The notes under the pieces: model-generated | The model's database searches: none | What the model saw: only the letters and a program-made list of their open reading frames with translations | Told to the model about the DNA's origin: nothing | DNA from: Campylobacteraceae bacterium | Lineage (GTDB): Bacteria > Campylobacterota > Campylobacteria > Campylobacterales > Sulfurovaceae | Assembly: GCA_027036015.1 (NCBI GenBank) | Contig: JALVTH010000060.1 | Location: 1-64,000 of the forward strand | Length of the DNA stretch: 64,000 nucleotides | Reading direction: 5' to 3' | Made by a program: the position numbers and the translations under genes | Shown here: positions 17,791-27,609 of the stretch, one piece after another | Numbering within the stretch: the first letter of the stretch is position 1 | Layout of the letters: every line of letters starts with the position of its first letter

Positions 17791-18747
17791 TTGTTGCACA
17801 TCAAGCAATGAGTTATAAAACTTTAAATATTTTGTATCATTATTAGCGCGTGCTTTCATTGCGCTTCTTGGATGTTCATTAAGCAAACCAGTTATCATAT
17901 AAGGAATACTATATCCCCAATCAAGCTCTTTTTCAAGTGGTACGATATACTCTTCAATCACTTTTAAAAGTGGCTCTAATTTATATTTTGAAGATTGCAA
18001 ATAACCTATCAAAAGCTCAAGCGGGCAATTACCAGCTCCTCTTCCAAGCCCAGAAATTGTAGCATCTAAAAAGCTTGCACCGCTTTTTGCGGCAGTTATT
18101 GTATTGGCAAAGGCAAGTTGCATATTATTATGCGCGTGAATTCCTACTTTTTTATTAAATTTCACAGCATATTCAAGATATTTATGGGTTAATTTTTTAA
18201 TTTGCTCAGGATAAAAAGAGCCAAAACTATCTGCAATATAAATTACATCAACTGGGCTTTTGCTAACAAGCTCTAATACCTCATCAATCTCATCATCAAA
18301 AGCTTTTGAAATTGCCATAATGTTAACAGTTGTTTCATACCCTTTTTTGTGTGCCTCTTCAATAAGTTCAACTGCTTCATGAATTTGATGCACATATGTA
18401 GCAATTCGCACCATATCCACTACAGATTCACTTTTTGGTAAGAGCTCTTCTTTTCTTACCCTTCCAATATCACTCATTACAGCAATTTTGATGTTTTCTT
18501 TTTTATCCCCTACAATTCTTCGTAAATCCTCTTCTTTGCAAAAGTTCCAAGGACCATACTCATCTTCGCTCATAATTTTTGGCGAATTATTTTTACCAAG
18601 CTCAATATAATCAATTCCGCTTTTAACACAAGCTTGATAGATTGCCTTTACAAACTCATCGCTAAAGAAAAAGTTATTTACAAGTCCACCATCTCTTATA
18701 GTGCAATCAAATACTTTAATATTCTCTTTTGAAGAAGACTTTATCAT
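17788..18747 (-). CDS. HMGL-like/aldolase catalytic domain protein
   Basis: FDCTIRDGGLVNNFFF, YIADSFGSFYPEQI, GIHAHNNMQLAFANT, GLGRGAGNCPLE. Confidence 0.85.
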   Translation of the reverse strand: MIKSSSKENIKVFDCTIRDGGLVNNFFFSDEFVKAIYQACVKSGIDYIELGKNNSPKIMSEDEYGPWNFCKEEDLRRIVGDKKENIKIAVMSDIGRVRKEELLPKSESVVDMVRIATYVHQIHEAVELIEEAHKKGYETTVNIMAISKAFDDEIDEVLELVSKSPVDVIYIADSFGSFYPEQIKKLTHKYLEYAVKFNKKVGIHAHNNMQLAFANTITAAKSGASFLDATISGLGRGAGNCPLELLIGYLQSSKYKLEPLLKVIEEYIVPLEKELDWGYSIPYMITGLLNEHPRSAMKARANNDTKYLKFYNSLLDVQQ

Positions 18748-18852
18748 AGTAATACCTTATTAATTTTGAAAAATATAATAGCCTATTTTTTCTGTAAGAG
18801 AAGTTAGAAAGCAATAGTTTTTTAAAAAATGCGCAGCAAGTGCTACGCTTTT

Positions 18853-19230
18853 TTATTGTTGATTTTTCGCTTCTTCTTTTGCAATCTCCTCGCGCACTTT
18901 ATCCATATCAAGTTCAATTACTTGTTTTACTACGTCTTGAAGCGCTTCTTTTGGTAAGAGCCCTGGTTGCATAAATACAACAACACCTTCTTTAATTGCA
19001 GCAGTTGTTGGAATTGATCGAATTTGAAAATAAGCAGCAATTCCTTGCTCTTCTTCAGTATTTACTTTACCAAATACTACATCTTCAAATTCATTTGATA
19101 CCTCTTCATAAATTGGTCCATATTGTTTACATGGTCCACACCACTCTGCCCAAAAATCAATAAATACAATTTTATTCTTTTCAACAATTTCATTAAAATT
19201 TTCTGAAGTTAGTTTTACTGTTGCCATCAA
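18853..19230 (-). CDS. Thioredoxin family protein (second paralog)
   Basis: IDFWAEWCGPCKQYGPIYEEV, VNTEEEQGIAAYFQIRSIPTT. Confidence 0.9.
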   Translation of the reverse strand: MMATVKLTSENFNEIVEKNKIVFIDFWAEWCGPCKQYGPIYEEVSNEFEDVVFGKVNTEEEQGIAAYFQIRSIPTTAAIKEGVVVFMQPGLLPKEALQDVVKQVIELDMDKVREEIAKEEAKNQQ

Positions 19231-19324
19231 TTTTCCTTATGTAAAAATAAATTTTATTATGCCTAAATTTTTTTAAATCCTTCTAAAAAAGCTTGGACTT
19301 AATAAAATTTGTTACAATTTTGCT

Positions 19325-20389
19325 ATGAATATTTTATATAGTTTTTACAATAATCCACCCATAATTGAACCTTTTTATCCAAGAAAACTGCAACTACCTA
19401 AAGATAAAAATTTTGCTCTTTTTGGTCCAAGAGGCAGTGGCAAAAGTGCTTTAATTGCAAACTATTTACAAGAATCAAACCAAAACTTTTTATATATAGA
19501 TTGCCAAGATCCAATTTTTATTTTAGAAGATTTACAAAAAGAGACCTTACAAGCTTTTATTCAAGAAGAAAAGATTACAACATTAGTGCTTGATCACTAT
19601 TTTGAAGGATTTTTGAATGAATTTCCAAAGGTAAATCAACTCATTTTCATATCAAACCAAAAACAAAAATTAAATTTTCCATCATTTCTTCTTATGCCAC
19701 TTGATTTTGAAGAGTTTTTAGCTTTCAATAAAAATATAGCTAATGTCTCGCACACTTTTACACTCTTTACCAAAAAAGGCTCTTTGCCAAAAATAGCAAC
19801 ATCTTTAAATCCTTATATGAGTGCAAGAGAGATATTTTTTGAAAAATTTAGTGAACAAGAAGGAAAAGTGCTCTTAATTTTATCGCTATTTCATGGTAAA
19901 ATTGCTTCAGCTCATCAAATTTATCAGCGGGCGAAAGAGTATTTTAAAATCTCTAAAGATTGGCTTTATAAAAGTATGAAAGCTTTTGAGCAAGAAGGTA
20001 TTTTATATCAAATTCCAACCCTTCAAAAAGGCTTTGGACAAAAGTTGATACTTTATGATTTTGTTTTTAGCCGCTATCTTAACAAATATCAGCCATTTAT
20101 TAGCACTTTTGATTCAATTGTTGCTTTGGCTCTCATTAAAAAAAAGATTCAAGTAAAAGCGCTCAATTTCACGCTTGGCTATATCAAAAAAGATGGCGAG
20201 CTTATTTTAGTTGCACCATTTGAGAGCGAAGAGCAAGCTTGGATAAAGATGCAAAAAAATTTTAACTATTTTAAACAAATAGGAGCAAAAAAAATTACTT
20301 TAATTAGCGTTTCAAACAGCTTCTCTTTTACCATTGGCAAACTCTCTTTTGAGGCGCTTCCTTTTTATGAATGGATTATAGGGCTTTAG
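19325..20389 (+). CDS. P-loop ATPase
   Basis: Walker A GPRGSGKSALI; putative Walker B TLVLDHYFEGF; C-terminal winged-helix-like region. Confidence 0.65.
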   Translation: MNILYSFYNNPPIIEPFYPRKLQLPKDKNFALFGPRGSGKSALIANYLQESNQNFLYIDCQDPIFILEDLQKETLQAFIQEEKITTLVLDHYFEGFLNEFPKVNQLIFISNQKQKLNFPSFLLMPLDFEEFLAFNKNIANVSHTFTLFTKKGSLPKIATSLNPYMSAREIFFEKFSEQEGKVLLILSLFHGKIASAHQIYQRAKEYFKISKDWLYKSMKAFEQEGILYQIPTLQKGFGQKLILYDFVFSRYLNKYQPFISTFDSIVALALIKKKIQVKALNFTLGYIKKDGELILVAPFESEEQAWIKMQKNFNYFKQIGAKKITLISVSNSFSFTIGKLSFEALPFYEWIIGL

Positions 20390-20424
20390 TAAAAAAATGG
20401 TACAATTTTTCAAAAAGGATAGTT

Positions 20425-21003
20425 ATGAATGAACAAGAGATAGAAAAACTTAAAAATGACCCCGAATTTCAAGCAAATCTTAAAGCATTAGAAGAAGAGA
20501 TTCAAAAAAGCCCTTCAATTGCAAAATATTATCAACTTTTAGATGTCTATTTGGCTTTGCAAGAAGATGAAGGCAAAATTAATGAGCTTTTTCAAAAAAT
20601 TTTAGATGCTTCCTTTGATGCAATATCAAATAAACTTGCAAACAAAGAAAAATTTGATTTAAGCAACCCCGATGAGCTTGGCGCAGCAAGAGGAATGTAT
20701 GAATATGCAATTGAGCGCTTTAGTCAAAACGATTTAAAAGGGGCGCAAGAGATTTTCTTGGCTTTATCTCATGCAATTGATGATTTTGAAGTAAGCAATG
20801 CTATGATGGTGCATGCAGCTGCAATTTCAAAAGGTTACACATTTGATGATTTTTTTAATAAATTAGCAAAAATTGATGATATTGATTTTTCCAATCCAAA
20901 AGCTGTTTTTGTAACAGAGTTTGCTCAGCCTGTTGATATTTTGCTTGAGATGATGAACGATGAGGTAGAAAAACTTAAAGAGCGCCTTGCTAAACTTAAA
21001 TAA
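20425..21003 (+). CDS. Conserved hypothetical protein upstream of cdsA
   Basis: ATG 20425 preceded by AAAGGATAGTT; helical/charged. Confidence 0.65.
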   Translation: MNEQEIEKLKNDPEFQANLKALEEEIQKSPSIAKYYQLLDVYLALQEDEGKINELFQKILDASFDAISNKLANKEKFDLSNPDELGAARGMYEYAIERFSQNDLKGAQEIFLALSHAIDDFEVSNAMMVHAAAISKGYTFDDFFNKLAKIDDIDFSNPKAVFVTEFAQPVDILLEMMNDEVEKLKERLAKLK

Positions 21004-21012
21004 GGAGCTTTT

Positions 21013-21753
21013 ATGCAAAATGAACACGCAACAAGACTTAAAAGTGCTGCAATTTTACTTGCAGTTATTTTTTTAATAGGCTTTATTGATAATTTGTTTT
21101 TAACATGGCTCTTTTTTGGCGTGGTGCTTTTTTTTGCCATTAAAGAAACTTCAAATCTTTTAAAACTTGAAAGCGAACTTGGCTTAATTGCTGGAGCAAT
21201 TCTTTGGCTTGCAACTCCTTTTTTTGCCAATCCAATCAATCTAATTTTTTTAGCATTAATGATTTTTGGGGCTAAACTTGCATATGATAAGCAAATTAAT
21301 AAACGCTTTTTTCTCATTTTGCTCTATCCAATAGCCTCTTTTATTTTTATATGGCAACTTTATACAACTTATGGCATGCAAATGCTCTTTGCACTTTTAA
21401 TTATTATTGCGCTTACTGATGTTGGGGCATATTATACAGGTAAAAATTTTGGGAAAACTCCTTTTAGTCCAACCTCTCCTACAAAAACAGTTGAAGGAGT
21501 TGTGGGAGGCATCGTTTTAGCTACAATCATTGGTAGTTTTTTTATTCCTAAGCTTGGCTTTTTTGCAAGCTTAATTGTTGCTGCTCTTACCTCTGTTGCT
21601 GGCGTTTTTGGCGATTTATTTGAGAGTTATTTAAAAAGAGAAGCCAATGTCAAAGATAGTGGCAACTTAATTCCTGGACATGGCGGTATTTTAGATAGAA
21701 TTGATGGTTATTTATTTGGTGCACCAATGCTTTATATTGTGATGAGCTTGTAA
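21013..21753 (+). CDS. cdsA: Phosphatidate cytidylyltransferase
   Basis: C-terminal signature SYLKREANVKDSGNLIPGHGGILDRIDGYLF. Confidence 0.93.
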   Translation: MQNEHATRLKSAAILLAVIFLIGFIDNLFLTWLFFGVVLFFAIKETSNLLKLESELGLIAGAILWLATPFFANPINLIFLALMIFGAKLAYDKQINKRFFLILLYPIASFIFIWQLYTTYGMQMLFALLIIIALTDVGAYYTGKNFGKTPFSPTSPTKTVEGVVGGIVLATIIGSFFIPKLGFFASLIVAALTSVAGVFGDLFESYLKREANVKDSGNLIPGHGGILDRIDGYLFGAPMLYIVMSL

Positions 21754-21754
21754 A

Positions 21755-22828
21755 ATGGTAGTACTTGGTTCAACTGGAAGTATTGGAGTTAATACACTTG
21801 AGCTTGCAAAGCGCTTTAACCTTAAAATCGAAGCGCTTGTAGCTGGTAATAATATCGCACTTTTACAAAAGCAAATTAACGAATTTAACCCAAAATATGT
21901 TGCTATTGCTAATTGCAAAGATAAGGATAAATTACAACATCCCAATATCTTTTGCGCTGAAGAAGGTATTTTAGAGCTTTTAGAATTAAGCCAAAGTAAA
22001 CTTGTAGTTAATGCGTTAGTTGGTTTTGCTGGACTTAAACCAACACTCAAAGCCATTGAGTTAAACAAAAAACTTGCACTTGCTAATAAGGAATCGCTTG
22101 TTGTTGCTGGTAAATTTATCGATACATCCAAAATAACTCCAATAGATAGTGAACATTTTGGACTTTGGTATCTTTTAAATGGACGCACATTTAATAAACT
22201 CTATATTACTGCAAGTGGTGGAGCATTTCGAGATTGGAAAATAGAAGATATTAAAAAAGCAAGTTTTTGCGATGCACTCAAACATCCAAACTGGGCTATG
22301 GGAAATAAAATTACCATCGATAGCGCTTCGATGGTTAATAAACTGTTTGAACTGCTTGAGGCAAGATGGCTTTTTAATACAACAAATGTTGATGCTTTTA
22401 TTGAGAGAAACTCGATTGTACATGCTTTAATTGAATTTCTTGATGGCTCAACTACTGCACATTTAAGTAAAACTAATATGCAACTTCCAATTGCTTATGC
22501 TATTTTAGAAAAGATTGATGAACCTATTTTAAAACCAATAAATCTTTTAGAACTTAATGCAATTACTTTTGAAAAAATCGAAATCGCCCGCTATCCCATC
22601 TGGCAAATTAAAGAGCACCTTTTAAATAATCCTGATATAGGTGTAGTATTAAATGGGGCAAATGAAGCCGCAATTACCTTATTTGAAGAGGGAAAAGTGC
22701 ATTTTTTTGAGATGATTGAGCTACTCTTAAAAGCATATCAAAAGTTTGACAATATCAGTATCAACTCTTTAGAAGATATTTTTATACTTGATAAAGAGGT
22801 AAGAGAGTTTGTACAAAAGCTTATTTAA
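21755..22828 (+). CDS. dxr: 1-deoxy-D-xylulose 5-phosphate reductoisomerase
   Basis: VLGSTGSIGVNTLEL, ALANKESLVVAG, PIDSEHFGLW, TASGGAFRDW, NWAMGNKITIDSASMVNK. Confidence 0.95.
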   Translation: MVVLGSTGSIGVNTLELAKRFNLKIEALVAGNNIALLQKQINEFNPKYVAIANCKDKDKLQHPNIFCAEEGILELLELSQSKLVVNALVGFAGLKPTLKAIELNKKLALANKESLVVAGKFIDTSKITPIDSEHFGLWYLLNGRTFNKLYITASGGAFRDWKIEDIKKASFCDALKHPNWAMGNKITIDSASMVNKLFELLEARWLFNTTNVDAFIERNSIVHALIEFLDGSTTAHLSKTNMQLPIAYAILEKIDEPILKPINLLELNAITFEKIEIARYPIWQIKEHLLNNPDIGVVLNGANEAAITLFEEGKVHFFEMIELLLKAYQKFDNISINSLEDIFILDKEVREFVQKLI

Positions 22829-23301
22829 CTTAAAGCTTTAATAGAAAGATACATTGGTTGGTAAAGATGCTTTTGTAAAGGATTAACAGGAATAAATCCA
22901 AATTTCTCATAAAACTTTACTGCCTCTTCTTTAACATCTACAACTATACCAACACAACCAAATTCTTCTTTTAGTTTCAAAGCTTTTAAAAGAGCAAATT
23001 TCAAAAGTTTTTTGCCAAATCCTTTGTTTTGATAAGCTTTATCTACAGCCAATCTTGCTACTCTTAACACTGGAATATCTTCATATGGTTTTTTTGCATT
23101 TAGAGTATGTTTTTTAATTGAAGATGCACTCAAAGTTATAAAAGCAAGAACCAAATTTTTTTTTGTTATTACATAAGTAACTCCAACCATATATCGATAT
23201 TGATTTTGTATGGCATATTTTTTTAAAAAAATATTTAAAAGTTCATTTCCACAATCAAAACTTTCTTTTTTATGATGCTTAGTTAACTTTTCAATTTCCA
23301 T
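22825..23301 (-). CDS. GNAT acetyltransferase, likely TA toxin
   Basis: LRVARLAVDKAYQNKGFGKKLLKFAL acetyl-CoA motif; DCGNELLNIFLKKYA N-terminus; overlaps upstream small ORF by 11 nt. Confidence 0.75.
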   Translation of the reverse strand: MEIEKLTKHHKKESFDCGNELLNIFLKKYAIQNQYRYMVGVTYVITKKNLVLAFITLSASSIKKHTLNAKKPYEDIPVLRVARLAVDKAYQNKGFGKKLLKFALLKALKLKEEFGCVGIVVDVKEEAVKFYEKFGFIPVNPLQKHLYQPMYLSIKALS

Positions 23302-23536
23302 TCATTAACTCTTTTAAAGCTTTTGTAGCATTACTTTCTTTTTCTAAACGTTCAAACTCATTCTCATCAATATAAATTGGATTTAACAAAAACTCTTCAG
23401 GAATTGTTTTTATTAAATTAAAATAGTATTCAAGCGCCTCATTAATAATAAAATTTTTCTTTATTCCTTTTAATGAAGCAATCATTTCAAGCATTTGATA
23501 GTTTTGTTGGTTTAAATTTGTATAAAGTGCTTTCAT
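23291..23536 (-). CDS. Small antitoxin-like protein partnering the GNAT toxin
   Basis: 81 aa, RHH-like N-terminal region, overlaps GNAT ORF in operon order antitoxin-toxin. Confidence 0.6.
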   Translation of the reverse strand: MKALYTNLNQQNYQMLEMIASLKGIKKNFIINEALEYYFNLIKTIPEEFLLNPIYIDENEFERLEKESNATKALKELMNGN

Positions 23537-23640
23537 GTTTAACTCCTTAATATTTAAATATATTGTAACATATTTTTTTATATTTTTTTGAAAAATATTT
23601 TTCTTTAGCTATAATATCACAAATTTTTCAAAGGCAAAGA

Positions 23641-24195
23641 ATGGATAGAGTTTTGATTTTACATGGCTGGGGTGGGAGCGACTATCCGCACTGGCAAGCA
23701 AAGCTTGCGGCAAAAATTGCTTGCAATTATGGTATTGTTGCTTTTCCTCTTTTAAAAAATCCTCACTTCCCTAAAAAAAATGTTTGGCTAAAAGAATTAC
23801 AAGAGCTAATGGAGCAATTTAAGCCAAATATTGTTGTTTGTCACTCTTTAGCCAACACACTTTGGTTTTGGTATGCAGCTTCCCTTAAGCAAAATGAAGA
23901 TATTTTAGATAAACTCTATCTTGTTGCAATGCCAAGTTTACATACTAAAGAGCACACTATTGGCTCTTTTTTCCCTGCTCCGCTTCCAAAAAAGCTTTTT
24001 GCAAAAGAGGCAATCTTTGTTGCTTCAAGCAATGATAAATGGTGCACTTTAGAAGAAGTTACTCAAATTGCCAACCATTTTAAAGCGCAACTAAAAATTT
24101 TAGAAAATGCAGGACACATTAACAGCGAAAGCGGTTTTGGCTCTTGGGAGTGGATGGAATCTCAATTTAATTTAAAAAGAAGTTGCAATGAATGA
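23641..24195 (+). CDS. RBBP9/YdeN-type alpha/beta hydrolase
   Basis: [46 protein letters not shown]. Confidence 0.85.
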   Translation: MDRVLILHGWGGSDYPHWQAKLAAKIACNYGIVAFPLLKNPHFPKKNVWLKELQELMEQFKPNIVVCHSLANTLWFWYAASLKQNEDILDKLYLVAMPSLHTKEHTIGSFFPAPLPKKLFAKEAIFVASSNDKWCTLEEVTQIANHFKAQLKILENAGHINSESGFGSWEWMESQFNLKRSCNE

Positions 24196-25204
24196 ACTTA
24201 TTTTAAGTATCGAAAGTAGCTGTGATGATAGTTCAATTGCTCTAACAGATATTCACTCATATAAACTTATCAAGCATCTTAAACTTTCTCAAGAAAAAGA
24301 GCACCAAATTTATGGAGGAGTGGTTCCAGAGCTTGCAAGCCGCCTTCATGCTGTTGCCTTGCCAAAACTTTTAGAAAAGATAAAACCATTTTTCCCTCAT
24401 ATTAAAGCTGTTGCTGTTACAACGCATCCAGGACTCTCAGTCTCACTCCATGAAGGCGTTATTATGGCAAAAACTATAGCTACATTTTTAAACATTCCAA
24501 TTATTGGAGTAAATCACTTAAAAGGACATATCTATTCACTTTTTATTGAAAAAGAATCAAGCTTGCCACTTTTAACACTTTTAGTAAGTGGAGGACATAC
24601 TCAAATTATTGAGGTGCAAAATCCAAATAAGATGAAAATTTTAGCCACAACCATAGATGATAGTGTTGGAGAAGCCTTTGATAAAGTTGCCAAAATGCTT
24701 CATCTTGGCTATCCAGGTGGTCCAATTATTGAAAAATTAGCACGCCAAGGCAATGAAAATCGCTTTAACTTCCCTGTTCCTTTGCAAAAATCGCCACAAA
24801 TTGCCTTTTCGCTCTCAGGCTTAAAAAACGCTGTGAGATTGCAAATTGAAGCGCTTGGTAAACTAAGTTTACAAGATAAAAAAGATATTGCCGCAAGTTT
24901 TCAAAAAGCTATTTTAGCTCATTTATTGCAAAAAAGTAAAAAAGTTTTTAAAACAAATTCAATTAAAAATTTTGCCATCGTTGGGGGAGTGAGTGCAAAT
25001 AGTTATATTAAAAATGGCTTTAAAAAACTTTGCAAAGAATTTAATAAAGAGTTTTTAGAAGTTGATTTGGCTTTTACTTCTGATAATGCCGCTATGATTG
25101 GACGATATGGTATTGAGATGTATAAATTAAAACAATTTAACAGCCTTGATGAAATTCAAGTAAAACCTACAAAGCGCTTACAAAGTGGTGACTTTTTAGA
25201 TTAA
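24188..25204 (+). CDS. tsaD: tRNA N6-adenosine threonylcarbamoyltransferase
   Basis: [45 protein letters not shown]-like [13 protein letters not shown]. Confidence 0.93.
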   Translation: MNELILSIESSCDDSSIALTDIHSYKLIKHLKLSQEKEHQIYGGVVPELASRLHAVALPKLLEKIKPFFPHIKAVAVTTHPGLSVSLHEGVIMAKTIATFLNIPIIGVNHLKGHIYSLFIEKESSLPLLTLLVSGGHTQIIEVQNPNKMKILATTIDDSVGEAFDKVAKMLHLGYPGGPIIEKLARQGNENRFNFPVPLQKSPQIAFSLSGLKNAVRLQIEALGKLSLQDKKDIAASFQKAILAHLLQKSKKVFKTNSIKNFAIVGGVSANSYIKNGFKKLCKEFNKEFLEVDLAFTSDNAAMIGRYGIEMYKLKQFNSLDEIQVKPTKRLQSGDFLD

Positions 25205-25234
25205 TTTGTGTAAAATATGTCAAAAAGGAAGTCA

Positions 25235-26158
25235 ATGAAGCGATTTTTACCAATTGTCTTTGTTTTTTTAATATTATTAGTTGGAGCCTTTTTTATATTA
25301 AAAGAACCTCAAAAGCAAAATAACACTATCACAACACAACAAAATATTTATTTTACTTCATTTACCAAAACAATCACATGCGCAAAAATTCCAAATTTTT
25401 TATATAAAGCAAACATAATGCATCCAATTATCGATTTAAGCCAAATACATTACAAAGGAATTGCCTTTATAGATGCAAAAAGCCGTAAAGTCATGCACAA
25501 AAGCTCATGGGAGCGCTTTGATGCACTTGGTACTTATACAATCGATAAGAAAGGCAATTTATATCTTGCTCCAAATCCGTTTATTAGTATTAAGCCTACT
25601 ACTTTTAATTTGCAAAAAGCCATCTATAAACTTGATAGCCAAAGCGGAAAACTTAGCCGATGGATGGTGATTGATGAAATTACTCCAAAGCCGCAAAATC
25701 CTTATGGAATAGTTTCTGTGCTTTATGATTGCAAAGATAATACCCTATGGGCTGGAGCAATTGATAAGAGTGATTTTAAAGGAGAAAAAGGCAGAATCTA
25801 TCACATTGATATCAAAAATAAAGAAATTTTAGAAAAAGTTCCAAATTTTGATGCCCTAACCCTTGCTTGGGCAATGAGCAATAAAGGCAAAATCTTACTT
25901 GCAGGCAATGCTTATACCAACGCTTTGTATGCTTTTATATTTAAAAATAATCACATAAATCCAAAACCAATTAAGCTTTTTGAGTTACCAAATTCAACGC
26001 TTCGCATTCGAAAAATTAAAGTTATTGCTCCAAATAAAATCTATCTTGAAGCAATTAAATTTAGCTACTCTCTTATCGCCCAAACTGCAAAAAAACAGCG
26101 CACTATCTTTATTGCAAGATTCAAAAACAATAAGTGGGAGATTGTAAAAAAAGATTAA
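25235..26158 (+). CDS. Hypothetical exported/anchored protein, possible beta-propeller
   Basis: N-terminal TM; ATG 25235 with AAGGAAG upstream; converges with next gene, 4-nt overlap. Confidence 0.55.
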   Translation: MKRFLPIVFVFLILLVGAFFILKEPQKQNNTITTQQNIYFTSFTKTITCAKIPNFLYKANIMHPIIDLSQIHYKGIAFIDAKSRKVMHKSSWERFDALGTYTIDKKGNLYLAPNPFISIKPTTFNLQKAIYKLDSQSGKLSRWMVIDEITPKPQNPYGIVSVLYDCKDNTLWAGAIDKSDFKGEKGRIYHIDIKNKEILEKVPNFDALTLAWAMSNKGKILLAGNAYTNALYAFIFKNNHINPKPIKLFELPNSTLRIRKIKVIAPNKIYLEAIKFSYSLIAQTAKKQRTIFIARFKNNKWEIVKKD

Positions 26159-26427
26159 AGTAATTCTTTTCCCACTCTTGTAATATGCTCTAAAAGCTTT
26201 TTATTGGTAATTTTTTCCAAATTAACAACATCAAAAAAGTATGGTAAATTGATCTCTTCATTAAGATAATAAGAAAGTAATCTTTCATTTCCAACCACTG
26301 CCAAATCGATATCACTACCTTTTTTATAATTACCTTTAGCACGCGAACCAAACAAAATAGCTCTTTTATTTAAATCTTTTAAAACTTTCTTAATTTCATC
26401 AAGTTCTTTTTGGCTTAATCCATACAT
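26155..26427 (-). CDS. MNT-type minimal nucleotidyltransferase
   Basis: ILFGSRAKGNYKKGSDIDLAVVG (GSx10DxD motif). Confidence 0.85.
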   Translation of the reverse strand: MYGLSQKELDEIKKVLKDLNKRAILFGSRAKGNYKKGSDIDLAVVGNERLLSYYLNEEINLPYFFDVVNLEKITNKKLLEHITRVGKELL

Positions 26428-26818
26428 AACTTTTCTTTAAATTCAAGATATAGCTCTTGCGAAAGAGTAAAATAAACTTCTTTAATTTTTTCATATATTT
26501 CATCTGCTTGTGCTTCATCATAAGAATGAAGTGTTAAATTTCTATCACTCAAAGCTTCCAACCACAACTCTCCATCTTTAATAAGCTCAATCATAAAAGA
26601 TTGTTTTATTGCTTCTTTTAGAAATTGAACCTCATATCCAAGAAACGATAAATAATCTTTCATCAATTTCCAAACCAATTCAAACGAAATTTCAAAAAAT
26701 GAATTGCTCTAGCTTTCTTAATAATTGATGGATTTGGATTTTTTCATGCCTCTTTTAGATGCAAAAATGATTTCTCATACTTTTCAAATCGTTGTTTATA
26801 TCGAATATCTTGCTTCAC
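26415..26818 (-). pseudogene. HI0074-type HEPN (nucleotidyltransferase substrate-binding) gene, decayed
   Basis: GTG start at 26818 behind GGAG: VKQDIRYKQRFEKYEKSFLHLKEA*KNPNPSIIKKARAIH then shift to FFEISFELVWKLMKDYLSF...DGELWLEALSDRNLTLHSYDE; one in-frame TGA and one frameshift at T-run. Confidence 0.8.
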
Positions 26819-26849
26819 TTAAACTCCTTTGCTCTATAATAACAAGGAG

Positions 26850-27077
26850 TTACTTACATTTACCCATAATATAATAACTTACATTTTTATCGCTACAGGC
26901 AAAACAACCATTTGAGTAAGTTTTATACGTTGGATAGCCACAAACTGGTGCATAAAGCATTGGGCAAACTTGAGCTCGCTCTTTGCAATAGTGTTTAATT
27001 GGTTTTGGTGATGGAGCCAAAACATTGTTACATCCAAGGAAAAAAAGTGCCCCTAAAACGATTATACTTTTTTTCAT
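26850..27077 (-). CDS. Small lipoprotein with Kazal-like domain
   Basis: LGALFFLGCNN lipobox; CPMLYAPVCGYPTYKTYSNGCFACSDKNVSYYIMGKC; ATG 27077 preceded by GGAGGAG. Confidence 0.65.
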   Translation of the reverse strand: MKKSIIVLGALFFLGCNNVLAPSPKPIKHYCKERAQVCPMLYAPVCGYPTYKTYSNGCFACSDKNVSYYIMGKCK

Positions 27078-27168
27078 TTTCTCCTCCTTTTCATGCATTA
27101 TAGCATAAATAAATGTATGAGAAAAGTTTTAATTGCAAATTGGTATAATGACAAGAAAAAGGAAGCTC

Positions 27169-27609
27169 TTGAAGCACTATTATTATAGTTATAATGAATT
27201 TATTCAAGATGTCAATGAGTTGACAAAAACTTTACAAAATCATTCAATTGATGCAATTGTTGCCATTGCAAGAGGTGGAGTTACCTTTGGGCACTTTTTA
27301 GCAATTAAACTCAACTTACGAGCTCTTTTTACCATAAATTCAATTCATTACGAAAAAGAACAAAAACTTGAGACAATAGAAATTTTTAATATTCCAAATT
27401 TAACAAACTACAAAAACATTTTAATAGTTGATGATATTATTGACAGTGGAGATACAATGCAAGAGGTTGTAAAAAGAGTGCAAAAAGAGTTTCAAACACA
27501 AAACATTTTAACAGCTACACTTTTTTATAAAGAAAGTGCTCCTTTTAAACCCAATTTTTATTGCAAAATAGCCAATGCTTGGATAGATTTTTTTTGGGAA
27601 GTAGATTGA
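27169..27609 (+). CDS. Phosphoribosyltransferase family protein
   Basis: AIARGGVTFGHFLAIKL, ILIVDDIIDSGDTMQEVV PRPP-binding motif; probable TTG start at 27169 after AAGGAAG. Confidence 0.8.
   Translation: MKHYYYSYNEFIQDVNELTKTLQNHSIDAIVAIARGGVTFGHFLAIKLNLRALFTINSIHYEKEQKLETIEIFNIPNLTNYKNILIVDDIIDSGDTMQEVVKRVQKEFQTQNILTATLFYKESAPFKPNFYCKIANAWIDFFWEVD

Noticed and set aside
26743-26746. In-frame TGA in the HEPN gene as selenocysteine or recoding
   Set aside because: The same gene also has a frameshift downstream, so decay is the simpler explanation.
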